DNA from: Paracyclopina nana
Taxonomy: Eukaryota > Arthropoda > Copepoda > Cyclopoida > Cyclopettidae
Assembly: GCA_019096065.1 (NCBI GenBank)
Contig: JAGUCH010000001.1
Coordinates: forward strand, 11,966,001 to 12,030,000
Reading direction: 5' to 3'
DNA: 64,000 nt
Made by a program: the position numbers and the translations under genes. This document shows, in pieces, positions 21,349-33,118 of the stretch. Under the pieces are notes generated by a model. That model was not told where the DNA came from. It worked only from the letters and a program-made list of their open reading frames with translations, and searched no databases. The number at the start of each line of letters is the position of its first letter. Position 1 is the first letter of the stretch.

Positions 21349-23348
21349 GATGTAACATACTTGCTTGCTCATGTCAGAATACAAACAAAAAATGTGGCCT
21401 CTATAGAAAGCCTTAACTTGCGTTTCTCTCAAGCCCAGTTTCATGTCAGGGCGTTCTAAAATTGCAAGAAATAGGATCACGTAAACAAGTCCCATATCTA
21501 TTCTACCGGCGAATTATGTAACATTTTGGAGGTCCGATCGCTGCCTTCATCAGACCTCAATATTTTTTTTCATAAGGAGCGATTTTGTCTTGTCAAGCGT
21601 AACTTGTGCTTAGGGGAAGAAAGTACATATTTTATTGTAATTTGACCATATTTTGAGCCATATTTTGCTTGTAAATTCAATTTTTCTGCTAATTTTGGGC
21701 TAGCTTTTTGGCAAGCCAATGCGTCAATCAAAGTTGTTCCCAGAATGGCATTGCTTATTAAAAGAGGCTAAATAGTTTAAAAAGTTGGCTCTTTTTGGCC
21801 TGATTCTATTAACAACAATTTGAAAAACTTTTGAGGCACGGGTCAACTACGCTCACGCGATCATGACGTCACGTTCACTGAGCGGACCTCCAAAAAACAG
21901 TGAAAATCGGCGATTCGTTTCCCTATAGCTAAGCAAAAGCTAAACTAACGTAAGACAGCTAAGCAAACGCTCAACATTTCAAGCACAGCGAATGCTTTTT
22001 GTGAATGTTGAGCGAATTTCGGCAACGCAAACCAGTTATTTCGCTCAACATTTTAAAGGCGCAACTGCTTTGCTTGAAATGTTGAGCGTACTTAGGAAAC
22101 TCATTTACTCGTGTCCATGCAAATCATCCGGATCTGAGGTCTCTGAGTTGGAGGCTGATTTTTCTCCTTTGCCTTACTTATTATGTTCTAATGATTTCCG
22201 CCTTTTATTTTGAGTTTTTTTGGAATGTGTAAATCATCATGTTATGGCCTGGTCGACCCTAGCTCCGTATATAAGTTTGGTCTACCCTAGCCTCTCAATT
22301 CTGAAACTTCGGCTCAGCCTGGCCACATCACCCGATTTTCTAGTCAGTGACTCAGTGTACCCTGAGATTTACAATGAACTAAACACGCGTTTCTTTACCA
22401 ACGAGTACTAAGTTTGAAAAAAGTAGAGTAGATGAACAGGGCATGACCACAATTCGTAAGTCAAATTATTATTTCCGTAATTTTATTGAAGACAAAAGTG
22501 TTCAGTATTCAGATAATTGTTCTTTGATAATTTCATCTTCAAATAGCCAATTTTTTTAAATAATGGGAAGCTTCCAATTTTGATTTAGGGAGCATCTGTA
22601 GTAGTTTTCCCGTTTTCAGCAGAATGGTAGTGAACATTTCAGGCATCTTCAACTTTTCCCAAACTTTGCTGAAGGAATGCATAATGTATTAAGCTCAATA
22701 TTCAACTACTTTGTTTTCCTGGCTGTTTTATTTTTCGGAAGATAAAAAAAGAGTGGAACTAGGCGTTGTCAGTTAGACGCAAAATGCTCGAAGAACCAAA
22801 GGAATTTGGGGGAATGACTGCTATGCTTAAAAATGCATGAATGCAGCCTCCTTGCATGTCAACATGGTACTTTAAATAAATTACTCTTCTACCCTATTTA
22901 ATTAACATTGTGCTTATTAATGTTGTCGTTCTCATCTACGACATCTTTATACATTTCATTGAGAAGTTACAAGACTCAAGTTATGATTCTTTGAGATATG
23001 ATTTGACAATGAAGCGTGAAGGCTATAATCATCTTTCGCTCCCGTAAAAGAGACCAACTCAAAAAACAATTCACATTGATAAATAGTATTTTCGTTTCCA
23101 CATAAATGACTCGAAATTGCAATTGAGCGGCTGCGTTGCACAATGCGCCAGTTAAAAAATAATGCCGAGGATAATTACTTCTTTCGTGTTTCATTTCCAC
23201 GGGATTATTTATGCGGGTTGTCATGCAAGCAGAGCTTTAAGAGTACAATTCTTATGGTGTATTTATTTTAAAGTGATTGTAGGCAATGTCCAATCAAATA
23301 ATTAAATAGAGCTAGATCTTTCAGTTTCTTTCGGAGTCAGTAGATCAA
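21349..23348. other. Gene-free spacer with one MITE-like repeat
   Basis: Two kilobases between the membrane-protein gene and the 3' end of the ionotropic receptor. Apart from the repeat at 21927-22090 I see no exon, RNA gene or ordered repeat. Open frames are short and without family signal. Confidence 0.4.
21927..22090. mobile_element. MITE of the CGCTCAACATTTCAAGC family
   Basis: Contains CGCTCAACATTTCAAGC near 21970 and its inverse GCTTGAAATGTTGAGCG at about 22072-22088, plus further internal copies of TGTTGAGCG. The left part is rich in AGCTAAGC motifs. The same motifs occur at 11110-11290. A foldback MITE; the exact ends are uncertain. Confidence 0.6.
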
Positions 23349-26174
23349 TTACTTAGAAGTTGAAATTGGGCTCCTTTTCTTCAACTTTGCAATGAAGACC
23401 TCAATCAGGAGCAAAAGAAGAGCAAATCCAGCTAAAGTGGCCAATGCAGCAAAAGCCGATAGAACGTTTGTCAAGCTCAAGCCTTCGGCTACCGCGTTAG
23501 CACATCCCTTCTCAGTGAAAGGCTGCCACTTCAGCCACATGCGGTCCATTTGCCCACTTTCCTTCATCCTCTTCAAGCTAATTAAATATATGTCACTGTT
23601 AAATTGATTCAATTAATTTCATGTCATTTACTGTGGGGACGCTTATGAGAATTGAGGGACAATCCGATTATATACTGCTGTCTACAGGTTATTACTTACA
23701 AAAAGTTGAACAAGCCTGTATAGGGCGAATTCTTTTTAAGAAGTATGACAAGAATTCCTTCGTAGACGACTTCATCCACAACCGTGAAATCGCACGAATG
23801 TCCAGTGTACAAGTTCATGGTATCAGTAGCCCAAATGAAGGCGTACTTGTCATCAGCGTACATTCTTTCGATGCCATCTGCTACGGTGGCGAGTGGCTCG
23901 TATCGTTCTTCCCATATTTTCCTATACAGAGAGCTGCCGTTCTGAAGAGCTATATTTAATCAGAGCACAAGCTGAGAGGCGTACAATTTGCTGCACTACC
24001 TGGAAAAAGTTGTCAAAAATGGTTGCAGACAAACTTCCCACCTTGAAGTCCGAGCTGAAGTAGAGCCCTCTCATGTCCTGAAATGGCATCCTGGATTTGA
24101 CAACAGCCAGAAATGAAGTTAAAGAAGCAGAGTAGGAAGCAAAAATGACAAGGCCAGACGAAAACATGGCGAAGAAAACGATTCGCATTGAAAAGCTCTC
24201 AGGTTCCAATGGAGCTCCTGGAAAAAAACAAACATTTTGAAGCATCGTAATACACAAAGATGTACTAGGATCAGCTAGTGCATGGAAGTGTATTACAGAT
24301 AAATTGGCACCTTGCTGAAAAAGGCTGGTTATTGAAACAAAGAGTGAAGCTGGCAAGTCAAAATCCTCCTTCTCTCTAACATAGCTAATGAAGGCCAAAA
24401 ATAAAGCTGAGAGCAGAATTGAGGCAGTTGTGGCCACCCACATGTCCAAAGCAAAGGGATTAACAAATGTTGACCAACCAGTATCGCCAGTCGAGGGAGT
24501 CTTGATGTACATCTGATTCCTAATAGGGAAAAAAAGCACAATAAGCAGAATTGGAGGCACATCGGTGTTACATATTCATGAGATGGCACTTTTTGAGGGT
24601 GTACTTGTCCACTTTTGAGTGGAAAGTGTCTGAAAAGAAATTAATAAATAAGTGACGTCTAGGCTTACGGTACCAGGCCCAGACTCTCAGTGAAGTCAGT
24701 CACTTTGGCTCGCTCATCATTGAGGAATAAGTCTGAGACTGCAAAATCAACCTCATCCCGTAAAATCATTCCAACCATTCCATTCCAATTGCCGTCGCTT
24801 CCTAAAGCGCCCCAGGCGCCATCTACCGATGGAATCATCCAATAAGTGAAATTCAATTCGGCTTGCAGAGCCTTCCAAATGTCGCCATAAAAACCATCGA
24901 TTTCCACATAAGTTGAGTTTGGTATAGCTTTGTTAATGACATATGGTTCATTCTGTAAGAAAAGCAAATTATCTGTATTGCTATTGAAACTTTTTTTTTT
25001 AAAAAAAGGTAGCTAATCACTGGGGCAGTTGCGCAGGCAAATCCGATTCCCGTTAAATCTTTCCGTCTCTCCCAAATGTTGACACTGTTGACAATCAGAG
25101 ACCATTCTGGCCTCCATAGCCCCCAAGGTTGATGGACAATTGGAAAATTGGGGCTTGACCTCCAAGCTTCACTGATTGTGAAATGGCTTTCATTCAATTG
25201 CTGTTTCCACAGGTACAAATTACTGTCTATCTGAAGGCTGAGGTTGGCCCCCAAAAGTTTGTCATCATGCCTCACAAACAAAGGTGGTCTATTCGCAAGC
25301 CCATTGTAAGAAACCAGTAGCTAAGAATATTATTTATTCTCAGAATTATCATTATATAGTGGTCAGAAAGAAAGAAAGGGCTAAAATACCTCTGAAAATG
25401 TCTCGATAAGTAACTCATCCAGGATGAAGTAGGCACTGTTTGATTCATCGTATGGAAAAAAGCACTTCTCATTCTGCATTCCCTTTGCTGAAGTTACCAG
25501 TTGAAATGCAATTCTGACATGAGATTTCATCAAGCCTTTGTACATTTTAAGCTTTTGCTTATTCCACCCTTAAAACGAAAAGTCAGGCATATATTGTTAT
25601 TCGATACAGCACTTTATTTGGAGTAGATTTGGATACAAAAAGAGCATTATTCTTTGCTGCTGAAGTGGAAAGCTTCCATTTTCAAGAGCTCTCACAGAGG
25701 TGAAAGGAGCATGCGAGTTCAGCCTTTAGATTTTTTGTGGTCTTCACCATGTGAAAGGATAAATGAAACGAGTAAGCAATATGAAGAGTTGCTATTACCT
25801 TCAACAGAAGAGGAATGGTGGCGTAAAAAGACCGCTGTGGAAATTGAAAAATGTTCGCACAAGTCAATCACAAAATCAATCAAATGAGCTGATTGATTTA
25901 ATGGCATCATTTTCTCATTCTTCTGGAGTTCACTGCTGGTCTCATTCATCTGAGCAAATGGTAACAAGTATTTTTCTAGGACATCTCTCCTTTGGCCGTA
26001 TCCTATTTCAGCCAAAAATAGATGGCAAAGTCCATCATCTGCCTTTTGGTTATTTCGGCACTTTTCCTCGTAATAGCGGTAAATATCACCACCATTACAT
26101 AAATATGTAAAAAGTGACAGCATTAAGTAGCCTGCCCACATTCTGACCAAGCAAAGCCAACTAACTTGTGGCAT
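23349..26174 (-). CDS. Ionotropic receptor (variant iGluR family)
   Basis: Nine minus-strand exons: 26174-25799, 25568-25390, 25320-25021, 24952-24669, 24629-24572, 24512-24311, 24217-24000, 23941-23700 and 23577-23349. They total 695 aa, and every phase fits. IRs are chemosensory ligand-gated cation channels of protostomes, derived from ionotropic glutamate receptors. A hydrophobic N-terminus (VRMWAGYLMLSLFTYLC) suits a signal peptide. WERRKDLTG and NEPYVINK begin the S1 ligand-binding half. M1 is about 423-445 (VATTASILLSALFLAFISYV), the pore loop 450-467, and M2 about 476-505 ending in the signature SYSASLTSFL (SYTANLAAFL in iGluRs). The S2 half holds YRKIWEERYEPLATV and CDFTVVDEVVYEG. M3 is about 653-683 (SAFAALATLAGFALLLLLIE). 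There is a short tail. I cannot assign the subtype. Exon 5 (58 nt) and the choice of acceptor before MYIKTPS are the least certain joins. Confidence 0.88.
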
Positions 26175-26579
26175 TTTTTCGATATTGGGCTAAATTGTTA
26201 ATGCAGAGCGTAGCGGAGCCGCGGCCAAGCAGAGTGACGTAAATAAAATCTACCCATTCGCATTCGTTCTCTCATATCAACCAATCATAAAATCATTTTC
26301 GTATATTTTCTCCCTCTGTGCATCGCCAGCTCCGCTCAAATAATCCTGGGGGGCGTAGAGTCGCTTCCCGACTTGGACACTTAACCTGGTCAATCAATGG
26401 ATAATAGCATAAAAGCATGCATAAATTGGGAAAATGTGGCGCTTTCGAGCCTTTTTTAAGGTTTTGGGCCACAAATCTGGTGCTGCTCTCAAACTTACAA
26501 GAGCTTACAATATGGAATATTTGTAACTTGTGCATTGAAAATGAAATTAACGTCAACTCATTCTCTCCATAAACTGACC
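26175..26579. other. Upstream region of the ionotropic receptor
   Basis: Should contain the IR promoter on the minus strand. It has a GC-richer patch near 26205-26230. No motif that I would name. Confidence 0.35.
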
Positions 26580-26587
26580 CTTACAGT

Positions 26588-27218
26588 GGGAAACCGTACT
26601 TTGATATACGTTTTAAGATCTACAGGCTGTTTATGTTTAACGATCAACGACCATATTTTTAAAATCTAAGTAGACGGAGACAATTTTGTACCTGTGTTTT
26701 TAAGTTTATTAGCGTCTGTTTTAAGATCTATAATGATCTGTTTTATTGATCAGTTTATCTCCATCGACTATTTCAGCCATAACTTTTAAAAGCAGTCTTA
26801 CATAAAAGGGCTAACCTCCAAACCTTACTTTGGTTTAGACTGTCCTTCCAGATTATTGAATTGGGTCTCAGAAACCTTAACCCAATTTTCTCAATTTTGT
26901 TTGTAAGACACTCTATTAGCAAAAGTTATTATTGAAAAAAAATCATATAATGTTTAGAAATATCTGAGACTTTGCCAAGAGGCCTTTTTAATGCATATTT
27001 TCTTGCTTGCTCATAATCAGCTGAAGCTAGATTAAAATCAAGCTATAACAAGTAATACACAGGTGTGTAGATCAAAATACTCAGGTAAATATATATTACC
27101 AAAAAATCCAACATAGACCTTAAAACGACGCCAGTAGATCATAAAACAGACGCCATTAGACCTTAACATGTAGATTTTTTAAAAACGGACCCCTTTTTAG
27201 ATCAAAGTACTGGCACCC
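26588..27218. mobile_element. 631-bp DNA transposon with 8-bp target duplication
   Basis: CTTACAGT occurs at 26580-26587 and 27219-27226 as a perfect 8-bp direct repeat. The element between has imperfect inverted ends: GGGAAACCGTACTTTGAT on the left, and the inverse of GGGGTGCCAGTACTTTGAT on the right. Near each end are repeated motifs such as TTTTAAGATCTA or TAGACCTTAAAA. No ORF. An 8-bp duplication fits hAT or P-like movers, but the ends do not settle the class. A related inverted fragment lies at about 63207-63433. Confidence 0.82.
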
Positions 27219-27226
27219 CTTACAGT

Positions 27227-28082
27227 TGGTAGGCCAATATGTACAATTCGCTGTTTTTCATCAATCTTTTCTTTAGCTTACTCGAGATTAGGATGATCTG
27301 TGCCCAGAAGAGAAGGTTCACCATAGCAATTTAGCTACCCGACTACTTATCAAAGTACAGCTTTTACCATGTAGCAGAATTGATGAGGGCTCGTGAGATT
27401 AGGCGTAATCTCTTGATGTCGAGGAAAAGCAATAGTGAGCAATTTATGACGAGGATTAGAAAGCTGATGCGCCTTGAAATTAACATCTCGCCATCTTTTT
27501 GTCTCACGCTTACAAAATAAGGCCTCGTTTGGCCTTCGTTAGATAAGTGCTCTTAAAGTTAAGCATGTGGGATTTTAACAAGCTGCGCGCATTTTAAGTA
27601 GCATTACCATTTTGTAAAACTAGCTGCTAGAGTACATTTGTAGTTACTTTTTTAAATTTGAAATGAGCCTCTCGCACGCATCGATGAATGGCCCAATAAA
27701 AAGTTAAAAACAATCATCTAGTGCAATCGTGCAATGTTTGCTCAACGCAAAGATCCGAACTCGTAGCACTCAACCTTGCCAAAAAATAAGTATGCAAAGC
27801 ATGCATCGCATCAATAAATCGTTCTGCACTTTTTGGAAGTTCGCAAGATTGCAGTGATAACCGGAAAAAAGCCAACCGTGCAACCACGCGGCGAAAGTGT
27901 GAGCGCAGGTAAAAAAGGCGCGGACATATTAAAATGGCCGCTCTCCGAGAATGCATTTAGAGTTACTTCTTTTTTATTTACGCGCGTTTGACATCATCTT
28001 TTTGTGCTTTCCTCGAATAAGCATCCATGGCCAAGTAGGGCGACGAGCAAAGGAAGCGAGCTCAATCAGGTGAAAAAATCCG
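27227..28082. other. Gene-free spacer left of the giant foldback element
   Basis: No exon or RNA gene recognised. A minus-strand open frame at 27714-27956 is Arg/Cys-rich and has no family signal. Confidence 0.4.
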
Positions 28083-28091
28083 GATTTTCCC
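28083..28091. repeat. Left 9-bp target-site duplication
   Basis: GATTTTCCC directly abuts the first base of the inverted terminus (GGGAGTGACT at 28092). It is identical to 48618-48626. Confidence 0.93.
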
Positions 28092-28225
28092 GGGAGTGAC
28101 TAAATACCACAAACCAGCACAAACCAGCACAAACCTACATAATAAACCACAAACCTCTAATAACTTCACCATTTATGATCAGAACCAAACCAAATTTGAA
28201 TTGCAAGCTCCTGAGGCCAAACTGA
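28092..28225 (+). repeat. Left inverted terminus and subterminal region
   Basis: GGGAGTGACTAAATACCACA is followed by short CACAAACCAGCA repeats. ATAATAAACCACAAACC, CACCATTTATGATCAGAACC and GAATTGCAAGCTCCTGAGGC then lead into the first satellite unit. The reverse complement of 48485-48617 matches it almost base for base. Confidence 0.92.
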
Positions 28226-31200
28226 ATGGATAGCCTGCACAGTTTTTTGATCAGCTGACCTTCAGCTGTTAACTTGGCTTTTTTGACGTTTTTATAGTAA
28301 AGCAGTATTGCACTAACCACAAACCTGCCGCATTTTTCTCAGTTTTCAGCCAAAATCAGCCAAATTTGAATTGGAAGCACCTGGGGCCAAACTGAATGGA
28401 TAGCCAGCTCAGTTTTTTGATCAGCTGACTTTCAGCTGACAACTTGGCTTTTTTCACGTTTTTATAGTAAAGCAGTATAGCACTAACCACAAACCTGCCG
28501 CATTTTTCTCAGTTTTCAGCCAAAATCAGCCAAATTTGAATTGGAAGCACCTGGGGCCAAACTGAATGGATAGCCAGTTCAGTTTTTTGATCAGCTGACT
28601 TTCAGCTGACAACTTGGCTTTTTTCACGTTTTTATAGTAAAGCAGTATAGCACTAACCACAAACCTGCCGCATTTTTCTCAGTTTTCAGCCAAAATCAGC
28701 CAAAGTTGAATGGGAAGCACCTGGGGCCAAACTGAATGGATAGCCAGTTCAGTTTTTTCATCAGCTGACTTTCAGCTGACAACTTGGCTTTTTTTACGTT
28801 TTTATAGTAAAGCAGTATAGCACTAACCACAAACCTGCCGCATTTTTCTCAGTTTTCAGCCAAAATCAGCCAAATTTGAATTGGAAGCACCTGGGGCCAA
28901 ACTGAATGGATAGCCAGTTCAGTTTTTTCATCAGCTGACTTTCAGCTGACAACTTGGCTTTTTTCACGTTTTTATAGTAAAGCAGTATTGCACTAACCAC
29001 AAACCTGCCGCATTTTTCTCAGTTTTCAGCCAAAATCAGCCAAATTTGAATTGGAAGCACCTGGGGCCAAACTGAATGGATAGCCAGTTCAGTTTTTTCA
29101 TCAGCTGACTTTCAGCTGACAACTTGGCTTTTTTTACGTTTTTATAGTAAAGCAGTATTGCACTAACCACAAACCTGCCACATTTTTCTCAGTTTTCAGC
29201 CAAAATCAGCCAAATTTGAATTGGAAGCACCTGGGGCCAAACTGAATGGATAGCCAGTTCAGTTTTTTGATCAGCTGACTTTCAGCTGACAACTTGGCTT
29301 TTTTCACGTTTTTATAGTAAAGCAGTATAGCACTAACCACAAACCTGCCGCATTTTTCTCAGTTTTCAGCCAAAATCAGCCAAATTTGAATTGGAAGCAC
29401 CTGGGGCCAAACTGAATGGATAGCCAGCTCAGTTTTTTCATCAGCTGACTTTCAGCTGACAACTTGGCTTTTTTCACGTTTTTATAGTAAAGCAGTATAG
29501 CACTAACCACAAACCTGCCACATTTTTCTCAGTTTTCAGCCAAAATCAGCCAAATTTGAATTGGAAGCACCTGGGGCCAAACTGAATTGATAGCCAGCTC
29601 ATTTTTTTCATCAGCTGACTTTCAGCTGACAACTTGGCTTTTTTCACGTTTTTATAGTAATTTAGTATTGCACTAACCACAAACCTGCCGCATTTTTCTC
29701 AGTTTTCAGCCAAAATCAGCCAAATTTGAATTGGAAGCACCTGGGGCCAAACTGAATGGATAGCCAGCTCAGTTTTTTGATCAGCTGACTTTCAGCTGAC
29801 AACTTGGCTTTTTTCACGTTTTTATAGTAATTTAGTATTGCACTAACCACAAACCTGCCGCATTTTTCTCAGTTTTCAGCCAAAATCAGCCAAATTTGAA
29901 TTGGAAGCACCTGGGGCCAAACTGAATGGATAGCCAGCTCAGTTTTTTCATCAGCTGACTTTCAGCTGACAACTTGGCTTTTTTCACGTTTTTATAGTAA
30001 AGCAGTATAGCACTAACCACAAACCTGCCGCATTTTTCTCAGTTTTCAGCCAAAATCAGCCAAAGTTAAATTGGAAGCACCTGGGGCCAAACTGAATGGA
30101 CAGCCAGCTCAGTTTTTTCATCAGCTGACTTTCAGCTGACAACTTGGCTTTTTTGACGTTTTTATAGTAAAGCAGTATAGCACTAACCACAAACCTGCCG
30201 CATTTTTCTCAGTTTTCAGCCAAAATCAGCCAAATTTGAATTGGAAGCACCTGGGGCCAAACTGAATGGATAGCCAGCTCAGTTTTTTCATCAGCTGACT
30301 TTCAGCTGACAACTTGGCTTTTTTCACGTTTTTATAGTAAAGCAGTATAGCACTAACCACAAACCTGCCGCATTTTTCTCAGTTTTCAGCCAAAATCAGC
30401 CAAATTTGAATTGGAAGCACCTGGGGCCAAACTGAATGGATAGCCAGTTCAGTTTTTTGATCAGCTGACTTTCAGCTGACAACTTGGCTTTTTTTACGTT
30501 TTTATAGTAAAGCAGTATAGCACTAACCACAAACCTGCCACATTTTTCTCAGTTTTCAGCCAAAATCAGCCAAATTTGAATTGGAAGCACCCGGGGCCAA
30601 ACTGAATGGATAGCCAGTTCAGTTTTTTCATCAGCTGACTTTCAGCTGACAACTTGGCTTTTTTCACGTTTTTATAGTAAAGCAGTATTGCACTAACCAC
30701 AAACCTGCCGCATTTTTCTCAGTTTTCAGCCAAAATCAGCCAAATTTGAATTGGAAGCACCTGGGGCCAAACTGAATGGATAGCCAGCTCAGTTTTTTGA
30801 TCAGCTGACTTTCAGCTGACAACTTGGCTTTTTTCACGTTTTTATAGTAAAGCAGTATTGCACTAACCACAAACCTGCCGCATTTTTCTCAGTTTTCAGC
30901 CAAAATCAGCCAAATTTGAATTGGAAGCACCTGGGGCCAAACTGAATGGATAGCCAGTTCAGTTTTTTGATCAGCTGACTTTCAGCTGACAACTTGGCTT
31001 TTTTCACGTTTTTATAGTAAAGCAGTATAGCACTAACCACAAACCTGCCGCATTTTTCTCAGTTTTCAGCCAAAATCAGCCAAAGTTGAATTGGAAGCAC
31101 CTGGGGCCAAACTGAATGGATAGCCAGCTCAGTTTTTTCATCAGCTGACTTTCAGCTGACAACTTGGCTTTTTTGACGTTTTTATAGTAAAGCAGTATTG

Positions 31201-31860
31201 CACTAACCACAAACCTGCCGCATTTTTCTCAGTTTTCAGCCAAAATCAGCCAAAGTTGAATTGGAAGCACCTGGGGCCAAACTGAATGGATAGCCAGCTC
31301 AGTTTTTTCATCAGCTGACTTTCAGCTGACAACTTGGCTTTTTTGACGTTTTTATAGTAAAGCAGTATTGCACTAACCACAAACCTGCCGCATTTTTCTC
31401 AGTTTTCAGCCAAAATCAGCCAAAGTTGAATTGGAAGCACCTGGGGCCAAACTGAATGGATAGCCAGCTCAGTTTTTTCATCAGCTGACTTTCAGCTGAC
31501 AACTTGGCTTTTTTCACGTTTTTATAGTAATTTAGTATTGCACTAACCACAAACCTGCCGCATTTTTCTCAGTTTTCAGCCAAAATCAGCCAAATTTGAA
31601 TTGGAAGCACCTGGGGCCAAACTGAATGGATAGCCAGCTCAGTTTTTTGATCAGCTGACTTTCAGCTGACAACTTGGCTTTTTTCACGTTTTTATAGTAA
31701 AGCAGTATAGCACTAACCACAAACCTGCCGCATTTTTCTCAGTTTTCAGCCAAAATCAGCCAAACTTGATTTGGAAGCACCTGGGGCCAAACTGAATGGA
31801 TAGCCAGCTCAGTTTTTTCATCAGCTGACCTTCAGCTGTTAACTTGGCATTTTTGACGTT
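28226..31860 (+). repeat. Left 170-bp satellite block (about 21-22 units)
   Basis: The unit boundary marker CTGGGGCCAA recurs at 28381, 28551 and 28721, a period of 170 bp, up to about 31790. Units are highly similar, differing at a few recurrent positions: TTGATC/TTCATC, AGTATAG/AGTATTG, and a TTTAGTATT variant. Each unit has two CAGCTG palindromes about 10 bp apart. No open frame of note. The first and last units are diverged. Confidence 0.93.
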
Positions 31861-31882
31861 AGTAAAGCAGTATAGCACTAAC

Positions 31883-32795
31883 CACAAACCTCTGGCATTT
31901 GCTCAGTTTTCAGCCAATTTCAGCCAAAATGATATCACAGCTACCCGAATGAAAACTCATTTCGACTAATCATCATTTTTCAAAATCAGCTGACTCTCAG
32001 CAGATTTTTGAGCCAAACTTGGTCGTAAGTACTATCACTGCAGTAGTAAAAATGTCCAGCACAAACCTCTGGCATTTGCTCAGTTTTCAGCCAATTTCCG
32101 CCAAAATGATATCACAGCTACCCGAATGAAAACTCAGTTTGGCTAAGCATCATTTTTCAAAATCAGCTGACTCTCAGCAGATTTTTGAGCCAAACTTGGT
32201 CGTATGTACTGCTACTGTAGCAATAAAACAGTTCAGCACAAACCTCTGGCATTTGCTCAGTTTTCAGCCAATTTCCGCCAAAATGATATCACAGCTACCC
32301 AAATGAAAACTCAGTTTGGCTAAGCATCATTTTTCAAAATCAGCTGACTCTCAGCAGATTTTTGAGCCAAACTTGGTTGTATGAACTGCTACTACTGTAA
32401 CAATAAAAATGTCCAGCACAAACCTCTGGCATTTGCTCAGTTTTCAGCCAATTTCAGCCAAAATGATATCACAGCTACCCGAATGAAAACTCAGTTTGGC
32501 TAAGCATCATTTTCCAAAATCAGCTGACTCTCAGCATATTTTTGAGCCAAACTAGGTCGTATGTACTGCTACTACTATAACAATAAAACAGTTCAGCACA
32601 AACCTCTGGCATTTGCTCAGTTTTCAGCCAATTTCAGCCAAAATGATATCACAGCTACCCGAATGAAAACTCAGTTTGGCTAAGCATCATTTTCCAAAAT
32701 CAGCTGACTCTCAGCAGATTTTTGAGCCAAACTAGGTCGTATGTACTGCTACTGTAACAATAAAAATGTCCAGCACAAACCTCTGACATTTGCTC
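31883..32795 (+). repeat. Left 177-180-bp satellite block (5 units)
   Basis: CACAAACCTCTGGCATTTGC starts at 31883, 32060, 32237, 32417 and 32597, and a diverged copy starts at 32774. The periods are 177, 177, 180, 180 and 177 bp. It is related to the 170-bp unit (shared CTCAGTTTTCAGCCAA), but contains its own ATGATATCACAGCTACCC block. Confidence 0.9.
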
Positions 32796-33118
32796 AGTTT
32801 TTTCATCAGCTGACTTTCAGCTGACAACTTGGCTTTTTTCACGTTTTTATAGTAATTTAGTATTGCACTAACCACAAACCTGCCGCATTTTTCTCAGTTT
32901 TCAGCCAAAATCAGCCAAATTTGAATTGGAAGCACCTGGGGCCAAACTGAATGGATAGCCAGTTCAGTTTTTTGATCAGCTGACTTTCAGCTGACAACTT
33001 GGCTTTTTTCACGTTTTTATAGTAAAGCAGTATAGCACTAACCACAAACCTGCCACATTTTTCTCAGTTTTCAGCCAAAATCAGCCAAATTTGAATTGGA
33101 AGCACCTGGGGCCAAACT
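32796..33118 (+). repeat. Two inner 170-bp units of the left arm
   Basis: After the 177-180-bp block the array switches back to about two units of the 170-bp family, then stops abruptly at GGCCAAACTT. The right arm has no counterpart at this position, so the mirror symmetry is broken here. Confidence 0.88.

Noticed and set aside
26293-26556. 87-codon minus-strand frame upstream of the ionotropic receptor
   Set aside because: No resemblance to any family, and the IR already has a signal peptide start at 26174.
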